A stretch of 64,000 bases of DNA from Hydractinia symbiolongicarpus (GCF_029227915.1 NC_079882.1:5456001-5520000), one strand, 5' to 3'; shown: positions 10,823-25,154, counted from the first letter of the stretch. Made by a program: numbers and translations. Notes: generated by a model not told the origin, from the sequence alone.

Positions 10823-13800
10823 TCAGGTACTAAAAGGTTTCATCCAGTCTGCTAGGTTGTCGTTTTTATTTTCATCTTGCGTAGGTGTACGAAGATCAAC
10901 ATATCTATTTTCACAAACAGGATCACTTTGTTCTTCCTCTTCTTTTTTCACTGTTTCTTCCATAGGAGGGAAATTGACGATGTTACCGGCAGACTTCTTA
11001 CGATACATTGCCACTGGGAATAACCTAAAGAGAATTCGAATTGATCTTAGCTACGAGGTTCTATTGGTAAAAGGCATGGTGAATTACTAGGAGCTAGCGA
11101 CAATGATGGTTAATGGATGTCAAACACATTGCTGCACACGCATAACCTTTAATCAAGAAAGAAAGGATAGCAGATCATAAATATTTATTTTCCATTGCCA
11201 GTAGTCGAAGCTACAAGCAACTGTTTTGAAACATAGCACTGAATTCGACAAAAAAAACTTTAAAAAGTTATTAATTATAAACAATAAATCTTACAAAGAA
11301 ATAAAGAGAAGGCAAGACAAAGACTCTTCTTACCCTTTCATATTAAGCATTGTATCTAAGGACCCTTTTTTCTTTTTTGCAGGTGATTTTGGAACTAAAT
11401 AATCAGTTTCATCAGAACAGCTCTTTAACCTTTCAAAAGTTGCCAGATTGTTCGTAATCTGAAAATTGTAACATAAAAAGAAATATTTATCTTCAGATAA
11501 CCAAGTAAGTGTTATTTATCAAAGTTAATCAATGAGAGATGGAGAGTTCACGATACTTATATTTTGTCTCCGTTTTGAGTCTTTAGGATTAATTACACAA
11601 AGAACATATCACGCAACAGGTCAAGAGCTGTTTCAAACATTACAGTGACGTCACAACGTTTGCGCATAATGAAAGGGCAAACAGCAGTTCATAACCTTCG
11701 CAAATAAAATATATCACGCAAGAAAAAACAAAAAATTATGTAAGTTAAAACAAATAACAGCCTCTCAACGTTGAAAAAGACAAGATACGAAATACTCGAG
11801 ATACAAGCTTTAGGGTAGGATTGACTCTCATAGCAAATAAGGAGGGAAATGTCTACAATGTTATCAGCACATACCACGATTTTGCTTTGGATGATATTTT
11901 CCAGTTGCGAAGTGAGTTCATGAAAAAACGGTCTCTCGCATCGATTCTCTTTCCAGCATTGGATCATAATATTGTAGAGTTCATCCGGACATGTTGCCGG
12001 TTTTTCCATTCTGTGTCCAGCTTGTAAATATTCAAATAGATTCTCCATTGGTAACCCAGGGTACGGAGAACCACCCATGGTGCAGATTTCCCATAAAACG
12101 ATGCCAAAAGACCATCTGAAATGAAATCAAATCCACACTAACCAAAACAATAATGCTTTTTTGAAGAAAAGAACAACTGCTATTTTCTAGGGAATCAGCG
12201 AGGGTACATATCATCTCTCATTTGAGCTACGAAAGTTGTGCAAGCACAGGAATCAATTTTTCGTGCTAAACACTAAGCAGAAAGGATCGACTCATACTTT
12301 TATAGTCTTTGGATGACTTAATAGGGGTTTAAATCCAAGACTTTCCGATTGGAAGCGAACGCTCTACCACAAGGGTATCAGTCGAATTACGCATATTAAA
12401 AAAATAGGAACGTATGTTGATTTTTCATTGAAATATCGCTTCAAAAGAATGGAATGCCCTTAATGATGTTGAAAGTGACGACCTTCTAAAAATCACTCTG
12501 CTAATTTTCCTCTCTGTAAAACCAATTTTTAAAAGTTAACAATAAAGAAAGTGTGAACCAGGTCTTCAAAAAACTGAGAACTTACACATCACTTTTTACT
12601 GTGTACAATTTATCAAACAATGATTCTGGAGCCATCCATTTAACAGGTAGCATTCCGCTGCTTTCTTTTAAATAAAAATCTGTTAAATATATATCTCGAG
12701 CTAGTCCGAAATCCGCTATCTTGATGACGTAATCCGATCCAACCAGGACGTTTCGAGCAGCTAAATCTCGATGAACAACCTGTAGAGGGAGGTGTTTATG
12801 GTTATAACCTGCAGCGGGAGGGATTTATGCTTACAAGAAGATGGTCAGATTTAGGGTGAAAGTGACAAAAAAGAAATAAAGAAATTATGTATAAAACATC
12901 AAGATATACAGATTTTTCACTAATTTTGCGACGACTACTTTTTCTACTAAATTTAGGCCTTTTCTAAGCCTACAAGCTAATTTCTATTATGCTGATCTAT
13001 ATTCTATTTTACCACAAAATTTATTTGCTTTTTTGACGTAGGTCTAAAACAGACAGTTTACAAACAACTCTAAGAATTTTGTTATGACTAAGATTTTTTA
13101 GAAGTAAGACCAGTTTTGTCAAAAATGAAAAACTGTGACCATGATATTTCGCGAGATTCGGTTCCTTTTTTTATACACAGTAAACTAACATATAACCACG
13201 GGTACAAGTGCTTACAAGGCCAACTTGAGTGGGCTTAAACATAAATGGGTTTCGCCTAGATGAACATACACATGACAAAGTTTAAAAAGCGTTGATAAAT
13301 TTCACTGTTCGCTTGCTAACTCCTACCTTCTTTTCTGATAGAAAAGCCATCCCTCTCGCGATTTGTAGGGCTACATGAGCAGCATCAAAAAAACAAAAGT
13401 CTTCTTCATAACTATCAGCCTGTTTCGCCCATTGCAACGAAAATATATCTCTTCTATCTCTTAAGAAGTGCACCAAGTTTCCATGGGGACAAAAATCCAT
13501 AATAGCACCGAGATTACCGCCCCGCGTACATGCGCCGAGAATATTTACAATGTTGTCATGGTTACCAAGATGAATCAAAACTTTGATTTCGGATGCGAGA
13601 TCCTTGTATTCCACATCAGAAGGATTCGCTAAAAAAAAATTTCATGGTTAAAGGAAATTCATTGTTAAAAGAAATTCATGGTTAAAAGCAATCGTGTTCC
13701 TTACGCGTCCTCGAAGAATGTGTCAAATGGTTTGCATTCACGCCAGCATGTACTAAAGCATAATTGGTCGCAGCTCCCAGGTAAAAGCTTTAAGAAAAAA

Positions 13801-16800
13801 ATTTCCGCGGCGGTTGTAATCTGTCAACTTTAAAAAAATGAGATGAGTGTTTGCAGCATTTTTTGTAGTAACCAATCAAAATTCTGGTTCAGAGCGCTAA
13901 GTGCAAAAGGTACCGAAGGTATCGACAACATAAAAGCATATAATTGGCAAGATTACGCATAATTAACGTTTAACAGTCAAAAAGAGGATTTTAAATAACA
14001 AATTCTATGTTTACCCCTTAACTTTTCCTTTTAGCTAACATTAAGCATTTTATAATTTACGGGCTAGCGAACTATTTGATAGGCGTGGTTTAATAGCACT
14101 TATTGTAGTATTTTGGAAATAATTCCGACGTTCTTCTAAAGAAGCTAACCAAACGTCATTGAATAATGGAGAATTATCATCTTATAAATGTACCTAACCC
14201 AAAGAAAAAAAACTTAAAGATTGTTAAATAAATCGTTACTAAAGATATAGCGCAAATATATATAAATATATGTAAAAATAATACCTTTTAAAGTCTTGAC
14301 TGCAACAAATACACTTTGCTCGCAAAGGTCGTCGTCAAGGAAACAGTTCAACAATGTCTTCGGAACTTTCTTATTTAATCTCAATCTTGTTCTCCTCCGT
14401 ATAGCCATGGTGTCTTTATCTCTCGGGCTCAGTGCTAATATACCTTTCGCATGTGCTAACCAAACTTGACCAAAAGCACCAGATCCTAAATTGCGGATCA
14501 ACTCCAAACGTTCTCTGGGGAATTCCCATTCAGGGTCATAGGGGAGTTCAATGCTTTGTTCAAATAACGTGCGATCAGGATCAATCTACAGATAAATGTG
14601 AAAATAGTTCTGAGATAGGACGAACATGGTTAGTTTCATCTCAGAAGTGTATACCTGTAACTAGCATGAATAAATAAAATGTGTGGTTGGTTAAAATAAA
14701 ATGTAAATATATCTCATAACAATTATTCAGAATGTAGGCCCTTTGATTAAATTATAACAATATTACTGCTCTTTTGAAATTTGCATTACTTTGGAAAAGT
14801 TTGTCAACGCAATTTAGTACAACTTACATGAAATTTTGGATCAGGAGCCATATATAAGGCGTATTTCTTCAACATGTACTTTCGGTAGCACAAAAATATA
14901 ACAAAAAAGAAAAGAAATATAAAAAGCAGGCCAAGCACTATCCCTACAACAGGACTTTTTGATTCGTTGCTAGCACCTAAAAAAACAAAAGAAATCCATG
15001 AGAAGGAGAGGGAAACCTTTCTCGGTCATAATGAAATTTCTGTGACAGGTTCTTAGCTAGTACATACAAAATGGCTACTTACTATTTGCTAGACCTTTAC
15101 GTAGAATCAATTGAGCATAATTTTTGCCAGCAACATTCACAGCAACACAACGAAATGTACCGTGGTCACTAATGTCTAGCGATTTTAACTCGTATGTTCC
15201 CTTCACGTTGTTGTTCACCATCTAAAAAGAGTTGTAGAAATGTCGATGAATATCACAACACAATGGATAGGTGTGCTTTGCAGCAGTTTAATATTTTCTT
15301 GGTTCAACCTGTTTTTTTGCTAACTCACGATTTTTTTTTTAGTGGCTATTCTGTATTTTCAATTCCTTACAAGCTTTATTATATTTTCAAGGCCAAGTAA
15401 ACGCTTTGGGCGTTCACGATTGGGGTGGAACGACATAGGTGTTCTTTTACTGTTTGCTACAAGATCTACATATTGTTTTTGGAAATTGCAAATATGAAAA
15501 CTAATTAAACTAGCATAAATTGCTCTCTAAATATTTAAGCTGGCTTGAAATAACATGTATATTAGTTTATTAGACAAAACAATTCTTACTTCATAGGACG
15601 TGTCAGCTGATAAATTTGCCCACTTTGTCTTGCAGTTTTCATTCGGAGGACATGCCACACTTTTTTCCCAATACACAAATGGCTTAGGGTCACCTTTTAT
15701 AACTTTGCAAGTTAAAATTCTTCCTTTGCTAGCATTGTATTCGCTTTCTTTAATAACAGGCAAAACTAAAGAAAAGAATTAAGTTTATCAGAAACCAATA
15801 TCAATTCTACTTGTCACACTGGTTGTAGAGGATACTGACACATCGCATTGACATGTTGTGATTTTGCAAAAACAGTCCTATCAACATCAAGATGTCATTG
15901 TATTACCAAAGTACGAAAACAGAAAAATTATGGAATGGAAATTATAGAGATATATGTGATTACTGAATTCACACCTTAATATAATACACACAACCATGCA
16001 GATACTTGGAAGCAGAATGTATTTAAAATAAATGCTACAAGTCTATTCTGTAGAAATAGGACAACTGCAGAAATGCATTTTTAAAATTGGTAAAGAGCAC
16101 CATACACAAATAAAGGGTGTATTAATCCGCACTTTTACAACCTTTAAACTTCTAAGCCTGCTTTAGTCATTTTAGTACATTTAGAAGGGTAATATATCGT
16201 CGGAAAATTCCAGAAATAAGCAAAATGTTTGGAATATTAAGTGTTTTTTGTTCATTTGTTTCAGACTTCCAAACCTTACAAAACCTTACCAAAATCACCT
16301 AGTTGGCATATTTATTGGACACATTGTCTTGACGAAATGTTAAATTTCGTTTTTTACATTTGTTTCTATAATTAACACATTAACAAGGTAGTTATTAATG
16401 AATTTTAAAAAACAGTTTGAGTAAAAAAAAACTTACCTAAGATGCTCAATTTATGAACATCTTTTACAATCCCTTCAGTATTTTTAGCAGTACATGAATA
16501 TGTTGCTTCATCTTTCTTGGTGACATGGGTTAACCTTAGAAAACACGATCTCTGGTAATTGCAGGAATTGATGACTTTATTTCCAACAGACCAGAACATA
16601 TTTGGAGTGGGAGAAGCATTTACAATGCATGAAAGGGTGTAATTTGAACCAACTGTTGCTCTGCCAGTTGTAGAAAAGTTAAGAAATTTCGCCTTAAATG
16701 GTTCTAAAAAAAATGATGTATGTCATGCTCAATTTGGAAATGCATTTAATCACCAATATTACCTTTCCCTAATTGTGTCTCACCACATACTGATTAGTGT

Positions 16801-19615
16801 TTCAACGTTAGAAATAAAGCCAGCTTTAATACAGAGGCGGAAATATTAGAGAGTAGGAAATAACAAAAAAATTCAGCAATTTTTAACATATCCAGAGAAT
16901 TATGATGCGTAAAAAAGATAAAAATATAAATAAATTTAGGAAAAATCTGTTCTGTGCAACGCAGCTTTTACAATTTTTAATTGAAATTCTAACATACCTA
17001 CACTGGTATGTATGACAGAAATAATGGAAAACGAAGAAAAGGTACAGAAATTCGACATGCAAGTTTGAGAGGCAAGATAGAAATGTGGGAATATTGGAAT
17101 AAATACAGTATATACATTTTCTTAAGAAATAATTAGCTTCACAATATGAATGCTTAGTTTTTTATGGAAAGGACTGTAAATAGTCTTCACAAAATCTTTT
17201 CATCAGGATTTCACTTTTTCAAAGTTAGACGCCAACTTAATTCATAACCGTTTCTTTCCTTTTTTTAATTCCTTCATGTTGTAGCACAGAAAGGAGTTGA
17301 AAATGCTGGACTTTTAAACTAAGCTTTTCTTTGGAATTCAAGTGTATCACAGGTTATAACGTACATTTGGTTTATAAACACGCAAGAAAACATTGTGCAT
17401 TCAGAAAGTTTAAAGCAGTCATTAACATTACTATATAATTTAAAAAAAAATAGCAACAAGAATAATAAGCCCTGTATTCACATCAATAGTTTTCTGCGAG
17501 ACCCTTTAAAGACTAATTGAAATATCATGTTTTAATTTAGAAAATGCACTTTATTTTGCCCTACTGCTTTGAATAAAAAACTTATAAAGTGCCAGAGTTT
17601 AAGAATATTGTACACCTTAATCTGGGTCCATACAACAATTTGAAAAAGAGCAAAATAAAATTAAACCCGAATAAACTAATTGTGACAAGAAATCGGACAT
17701 TAGATTTAAATGGTCAAAGCAAAAAAAAAACTTTTAAAAATACTTATATTTCAATTTACAATAAAATCCTATTTATGATTTATTATGTTCCGGAAAGTTT
17801 TCTAATCTGCATAAAAATGAGCCCTATTATGGCAGGAAAATATCAACACAGAAACCTGAAAATGTAATTGCAACATATTGCAACTCCTCTAGGCACCCTG
17901 CAATATCCACAGTTACATGCAGTCTCTAAGAATCAACAGTAAAATAACTTGATGTATAAAAAAACACTGTATATTTAGAATATTTAAAATTCAAGTAAAA
18001 CCAAATTACCTATCCATTTCAATTCAACAGATACTTTTGTTACATCAGAGTCTTTGCATCCTGATACATTACGAACACAGCTATACAATCCAGCATCTTT
18101 GCTCTGTGCGGAAGGAATATTTAACTTTTCAACATCGTGCAATGTATTATTTTTTAATTGATGGCGCTGTTTGTTAGAGGGAAATTTCTTGTTTTCCCTC
18201 CACCATGAAAGAGGGTGAGAGCGTTGACCAGAAACACCTTCTGCCAAGCAATTAATGGAAATATTTTCATTTTTTTCAAACATTAATATCTTTTGTTTTA
18301 TAATTTTCAATTTCTCACGTAGGAACAAATTCTCTCTACAAGCAAGTCTGCTTACAAGTAAATCACCAAGTGTCATAGATATGCTTTCATTGCCATTTGT
18401 AGCATGGCATGAGTATTCTGATATATCATGAATAGTAGCTTCTTCCAAAACAAAGTCTTGACCATATTGTTTAAAATTGTACTTATCTAATTTAGGGTTC
18501 ATAGTTAATGTTACATTTGCTAATTTATCATTGCTTTGACACGATATGTTTATTCGGCCTCTCTTGTAAACGAATAGACGATTTTGTGGAAATGGTGATG
18601 CTACGAAAGCTAATGGGTCTAAAAATTACACAAAATTAAATTAAAAAATGGTCTAAATGAATTACAAACACCAATAAGAAAAGAGATACTAAACATAATG
18701 TAGTGATGCCTTTACCAATACAGAGGAAATGTAGTCTGTATAACTTTCACTTGATCTCAAAATCAAGTTGTGCCAAAAAAACTTGGAATTATTTATGCAT
18801 CAGAATTACCCAATGAATTAGGAATGCTGAAAAATACCGAAAGTCTATGCCTATATGTAGATTACCTTCTGCAAAAAAACAAGTTGAAGTGATAAAAAAA
18901 AACTTAAAAAAATTGTCCAGGATTTTTTTATAGGTCTACGTGTTTTATTAGTTCTGTAGACAAAATTATAATATCTCAACTAATCACTGGTATCAAGCAT
19001 AATTATAACAAAACTAGTTGATCAGCTGGTGAATGTATCTCCTTCATAAGGAGAGCATACATTTCTGAAAATAATATTTGATGGTGTTGTTAATGTTCTG
19101 ACAAAAACCATAGCTTAAACGCTTATCAATAAAATGTATAGAATTGTGTGCTTTTTAACAAAAATATTCAAAAATAAATTTAACAGAAATATTCAATTTA
19201 AATTGTGTTGGTGACTTCTTTCTGAAACAGGTGGGTTGACTCATCTTGAGAAAATTGGTCCCATTTAGTCCCAAGTAGTCCTTAGTTACCCAATAACTGA
19301 CGTCACCATCCTGTCACAAGTTAGTTTGCCTTAACAGACAGACGCAGCGTATTATTATGGATTAATTAAATCTTATTTTAACCATTTACACTTTGGTAAA
19401 ACTGTTTAAAAAACACCTCACTCAGAGCTATTTGATAATGCCATGCAATTAGTGAAACTTCTAAGTTTAAACCTTTAAGTATCAATCAAGATTTTTCACA
19501 AACATAACTTTTTTTTTCATGGAAAGGTGAAAGTCAAATTCTTACCTTTGGAATATACTCCAGTTGATAGAACTACCAACAAAATTGCAGCCTCTATTCT
19601 CATTTTGATATACAT
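10823..19615 (-). CDS. receptor tyrosine kinase, FGFR/VEGFR/PDGFR class, four Ig domains
   Basis: Single-pass growth-factor receptor kinase, 924 residues. Exons: 19546-19615, 18010-18618, 16437-16703, 15590-15765, 15083-15221, 14828-14976, 14285-14585, 13327-13628, 12586-12779, 11875-12115, 11334-11458, 10823-11024. All phases agree and the total is 925 codons. A signal peptide (residues 1-22) precedes two Ig domains in exon 2, one in exon 3 and one split over exons 4-5; the membrane helix is about 430-450. Kinase features: GSGAFGQV (504-511), Lys567, alpha-C Glu584, HRDLAARN (674-681), DFG (694-696), WMAPES and SDVWSFG. The short kinase insert and GGSPYPG/HRM region look FGFR-like, while FCPHGNL looks VEGFR-like. 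Oddities are a long beta2-beta3 loop, Met at the gatekeeper and Phe-Tyr instead of Tyr-Tyr in the activation loop. A second ATG lies at 19603. Ligand unknown. Confidence 0.94.
12318..12385 (-). repeat. tRNA-like SINE head or tRNA pseudogene in kinase intron
   Basis: On the minus strand an A-box-like tggtagagcgttcgcttcc is followed about 25 bases on by a decayed B-box-like ggatttaaaccc. The arms do not fold as a proper tRNA. It sits in the intron 12116-12585. Most likely a decayed tRNA-derived SINE. Confidence 0.4.
16704..18009 (-). other. kinase intron between Ig2 and Ig3 exons
   Basis: Intron of 1306 bases, the largest in the kinase gene, with phase 1 borders. AT-rich; an open frame at 17589-17867 on the plus strand has no family features and is not called. 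Confidence 0.8.
18619..19545 (-). other. kinase intron 1
   Basis: Intron of 927 bases separating the signal-peptide exon from the first Ig exon (donor AAAG|GTAAGA). No recognisable insertion. Confidence 0.85.
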
Positions 19616-20128
19616 AGATCATGAATATAACTTTATTGTTTAATTACTTACATAGTTTACCTACAAAATATAAAACATCTCCACAATTAAAACAGTCAAC
19701 AAAAGATTAATTAGTAACATACATAATGAAAATAAAACAAAAAGTCACTTTCAACGTAACCTATTAAAAACAAAGTTTTAATATCTTCCCTGAATTGCTA
19801 CCAAATAATGACTTCACACATGTCTTGTCACATGACATGCCTTTCTAGGTACAAAAGTAACTAATTCTGGGGTCAGGAACATATTAATGCACATTAAACA
19901 ATAAACCAATAATATGTGGGAAGATCCTGTAAGGTTTGAAAATAGAAGGTAATTTAAACAATGTTACTGTCGAAATGTTTTAACATATGTATTTATCTTA
20001 GACATAGTTTGGACTTGATTTAGACAAACTTTACACAACTCAATGCTCAAACTTCTGCATATGGTGAGAAAAGAAGGTTCATCATGAAAAGAAATACAAA
20101 AATAATGCAGGAGTTACATGACCCAGTT

Positions 20129-21407
20129 TTGGTCATGAATGGAGTGCGATCTCACCCGCACGCCTCCGCACACGCCATACGAAACTTGGGCGTGCTCTTT
20201 ATCACACGCCTTGTTCTACTTCGTACACACGCCAAGCAGAACTGAGCTATTTTAGACTAATCCCTTACTCAAACTTACCCAATACATAATTTTTCTTCCA
20301 CGTTAAAATGTATCTCTAAAATGTATTTCTATTAAATACCCACCTTCATTAAAATTGCTGACAAGAATACATTTCAAATGTTTTGCGTTGGTATTGCCTC
20401 AATAATATCTTTTTTGTTTTTCAGCTGGCAAAAAATTTAACCTTGTATTGATCTTCTTAAAACGATGACAAATGGAAATAAAGTACAAGCCCTATTGACC
20501 TACCTTCTCGATGGTGTACTTCTTCAGTTAATAGTTCTGTCCCAGCTAGCTCTCTATGTTTGAAGATAAACTGATTAGGAAGTAAGTTGTACACAGGCTA
20601 ATTACGAACTGAGGGTCAGGGCATTATTAAGTTAAATATCGCAGAAATCGCCGGTGACATGCTTCAAAAATGCTTGTTACAGGCACAGTTCAATGCAACG
20701 CAAAACTGTACAGGAGACTCAATTGTTAGAGTCTTCGCAGAACATGTCTTCCACAAAACCAAGGGCAGAGCTGACTTATTGCCTGCTGTGTGGTGTGGGA
20801 GAGAGAACTTCTGGACTTCTTTTTAATACGATATACAATTTCTTCGATTATTATTACAAACATATTTGATTTCTCTTTCCCCTTTTAAAAAGATTTTTTA
20901 AACTTTATTGAACATGTTTTTTCTTTGGTATTATTACATCACGAGAACATTCGTCCAAAAGCTGTATTAAGGTACAGGACACCTAACCTCTCCTGTGTTC
21001 TAATTATATTTAACTTGCATGGGTGCGCACTCTTCTCGCAGTATTCTCTGTGCAATGAAGGTCGGACTAACTTGTGGTATGGTTCCAAATGGTCTTCCGT
21101 CCTTCGTTCGAGTCTCAGTGTAATGCACCAGCCAAGCATAAGAGTGTCAGCATGAAGGGAAGGGGCCGACTTTAATGTTCTCTATACCTTATATTTTTCA
21201 TAATAACACCATTCATTTAAATTTCACAACAAAATTACGTCGCAATTTTTTTGCCAACTACTATGCTTCAAAAACTCTGCGCTGCCATTCTTCTGAATGT
21301 AATATTTGCCCGCCAAAATCATAAGCTAGGTGTGCGAAACTGATCGCACGCCTGTATTAGTGTAGGCTTACGTACCACTGCACGCGAGTGCAAATATTCA
21401 TGACCAA
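20129..21407. mobile_element. candidate 1.3-kb element with short inverted ends
   Basis: ttggtcatgaat at 20129-20140 is matched by its reverse complement at 21396-21407. Both ends then enter sequence rich in cacgc/gcgtg words. No transposase frame is visible and no clean target duplication was found, so this is only a candidate. Confidence 0.3.
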
Positions 21408-24110
21408 GACTGATGACCTAAAAACACTTATGACATTGTACAGAACTGTTTTATGCAAATATTTTTAAGGCTGATTTATTTAGTTTAGAAATTTTACTTG
21501 AACAACAATACATGGATGATTCTGATTGGTCGAGTTTCTTTTAAACATATTAGGGTTAAATGTTAAGGGTAAAGAATTAAATATAATACAAAGTCCTAAC
21601 CAAGATCTGCACAGGGAAGTAGGGGCTGAATAAATACTTCCAGTAGCAAAATAGTGCTGGCAGGACAGTATTGTGTAGTTGCAATTTCAATGATTAATGT
21701 TATTGTATATTATGTTTTAACTTAGTAAAGAGAGGTGTAAAATTTTAATGCTATTTTGAAATTATATGCGAACAACTAGATTTGTAACTCACGCTTTAAT
21801 GGATGGATTTATATTAGCTAGCGGTGAGCAGGTTTTAATGTTAGATTGTGGTTGAGAAAATCAGATAAGCCATGACAAACCAACATTTACAGATAAATTT
21901 ATGTTTAACTTTGTGTCATATCTGTTAGATCTTGAGTTAAGTTAGCATCTGGCACAAGTTGAATGTCAATCATTTTAGATTAGATATATGCTTTTAGTAG
22001 ATTGCTATGTTAAGCAACTCTTTATCAACTTTATATGTCCTTAAGTTAAATTCATTGTTCCTTCTTATAAATATTTATTTATAAGTTTTAAACCTTTGAG
22101 TTTGAAACATAAAAAATATATAACAATATGCATTTACAAAAACAAAAAATAGAAATGTTTATGATGGATAAGTTTGTTTTCATGCCATAATCTTTTTAAC
22201 ATAAATAAAGAGCAAACAATTCCTGGCTACCAACCTTCTTTCTATAAGAGATAAATTATATACACCTTCACATTTTAAAAAACATTTTTGCCATAACTAC
22301 AAACAAATCTTGGTACTATACTGCATATGTGAGTTTTCAAATTCAACAGCACTTACAAGCTCAGTTAAACTAATTAACATCAAATTCATTATAAAAATCA
22401 GTCTTTAAAATGAAAAAAAAATTACCAATCAAAGAGCAGCATTAAATCTGTCATCACCATTTTAATCAGATTAATAACCTATTTAATAGCATTTTAATGA
22501 AGTTTAGCGTACTACAGCATTCCAAATATATAAAGAAATTCTTTTAAATACAGTACACAGAAGTGTATAAACCAGGTTGGATAGGTTTATTAAAAATAAA
22601 GGAAATAACATGCTCTAACATTCTTTTGTTTGTCGTACAAAACATAATACATTAATTACCAGCCTAATTAAAAATTTATAAAATTTAATAATGCTTAACT
22701 GCTTGCAAGTTCAGTAAAACATAATTTACCTTAATTATGATACTAAAAAGTCAGAATGATAAATAGTACAATGACTCAATACTGTAAAGAGTTGCCAAAT
22801 TTTCAAATTCAATGGTTTTACTGTTCTATAAGATAAGCAGACAGAAACAAGATCCAAGTACCATAAGGTCATAAAAAAGTATAGCATTGATGCATTTAGC
22901 TTCAAAATCATGACTTTTTTAAAATATAACCTTATATTATCAGAACCCATAAACTTACTTTTCATAAACTTTATTTATCATCTTTACACTACCTATAGTT
23001 ATTATAAAAACCTATATGTACACAGATATATAATTATACTTACTATTTTGTTTGCTTTCGGAATTAAACTGTTGATATGTGCCCACAATAATAAATGTTT
23101 TCTTTTCCAATTCTGTTTATTTACTTTACCCCTTCATCAACAAGACAAAATTTGCACATAAAAGAAATTCTGATATACTAAAAAAGAAAGCAAAACTTAT
23201 TCAAAAGTACCATACAAAAAGAGAAAATGGGAAATGAGTTAATCAAAAGTGATAAGCATATGAAAAATATTCCAATCATTCTTCTTGTTTTGTGCAGTAT
23301 ATATACACTTATCATATCGTAAAGTTGAAAAAAAGTAGTAAAAAAGCCATATTCTGAAGACAAACTCCTGCTATTAACCAATTTTAACTTTCTTAGCATG
23401 ATGAAGTGGTGCTTTTGCTCCCTTTAAGTAAGATTGTATCAGGGTACATTTAACATGTTTTATCTAAATATTCAGGGGAAAATTCAATGAAAGCAGTACA
23501 AATCCAAAGTTTTACAATGCTTCTTAAGGTTGCAGTAACCCTTTTAATTTTTTTTTTCTAATCTAGATATCTTTCTCTTAATGAAGTTTAGCTGATGTTT
23601 ATTGCAGTTCCCAAGACTTAAGAGCACATATTTCTATTGTTCTAAATGCAAACTTATAACACTATATGTGTTAGAATTAGAGAGACAAAATTACAATTTT
23701 TTAGAAAGAACAGTGGAGGTGTCTGTTTATTCCTGACTAGCATCCTTTTTGTTTCCGAATGGTATATCAATGGAGATTAATGGTTTTCTTAGAGGGAACT
23801 AGAGGTATAAAATGATGTTGGACTTATATTATAGAGCATTTAAACTTTATCAATGTATAGATATTATAAATTGAATTAACATAAAAATTTTTGCCAACAT
23901 GATACTCGATTGCTCGTACCAGGCCTTTTAATTGTTTGCTGATGACCCCATAACTTGGGATCTGCATGTCCGTTCACAATCAAATTTGTAAGTAAGGGCC
24001 TATAAAAGCTTACCCAGAAAATTTGCTCCCAAATTTATGGAGCTTACCCCTTTCATCCAAGAGAAGATTAATTCCTTCAGAGGCTGCACCCCTGACATGT
24101 ACATATGGTG
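21408..24110. other. AT-rich gap, nothing recognised
   Basis: About 2.7 kb of strongly AT-rich sequence. Open frames at 22735-23399 are short, hydrophobic and low in complexity, and I do not call them genes. Confidence 0.5.
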
Positions 24111-24825
24111 ATCATCATTCATCATCATTCTCGGCTTAACGTCCGTTTTCCATGCTATCCATGGTGACTTTAATATATATCATATATACGCTGTCAGAAG
24201 ATACAACTAAAGGCGCTGCAACGAACAACTTTTTATCGTTCTATCTGATTTTATCACACATCTAAAAACTAAATCATTCACAAATCCAAAGTAGTGGGAA
24301 CATTCTCAACTTTTTACTAACAAACAAAATTTTTAATTAGACATGTACCCCAACCATTAACTCAGATCACATTATCATTGATGTTGCCACTCACAAAGCA
24401 TTCAAGAAAACAGTCATTAAAGCAAATGAGAAGAATTCAAAAGTTTGACTGATCTAACATCCATAGTGACAAAATTGACTGGGAAAGTGTGGACAATAAA
24501 TTGGTTGACATCAATTGGCAAGAACTTTTAGACAAACATCAATCAACTCCATAATAACGATACAAATCTTTTAAAGAAATGTTTACATGTTATTGCTATC
24601 AATTCACTGTCAATAAAACCACCCAAAATACACTCAGCTATTTCAAGGGATTGATACATCTCACTGAGAAAACGTAGAAAACTTACAAGGCAACTTCGAA
24701 AGAATAGGAATGAACAAAACTTATCAATATTGAATTAAATCTTTAAGAATCCTATAAAAGAGAGCATAAGGAGAACGAAATCAATGCTACATCAAAAATC
24801 AAAAAAATATTTATAGCAAAATCAA

Positions 24826-24878
24826 ACCTAAAGTTGACCCCTTTAAGGAGGATCCTTAAAGGGGCCAACTTTAGGTTA
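24826..24878. repeat. 53-bp palindrome inside LINE remnant
   Basis: Arms aacctaaagttg.ccccttta and its reverse complement meet at ggatcc with one mismatch. It sits where the LINE's central part is missing, so it may mark a deletion or insertion scar. Confidence 0.7.
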
Positions 24879-25075
24879 ATGGAGCCCAAAAAAATTTTTG
24901 GAAGGCCCCTAAAACACATCAGTAAGGGACATCAGTAACTATGCCAAAACATGCTTTAAACGAAGATTAGACCAATTTCTACATAATATACATGACCAAC
25001 CACTGCTCCAAAGTTACCTTTCATTTAGGAGAACAGCGTCAAACATCATCATGGAAATGGTCATGAGAAAACCAC

Positions 25076-25076
<1 letters not shown>

Positions 25077-25154
<78 letters not shown>
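25077..25154 (+). repeat. (GATA)n microsatellite
   Basis: About 19 perfect tetranucleotide copies, directly at the 3' end of the LINE remnant and directly before a dispersed repeat. Confidence 0.97.

Noticed and set aside
12318-12385. Functional tRNA gene in a kinase intron
   Set aside because: The B box is decayed and stems do not form.
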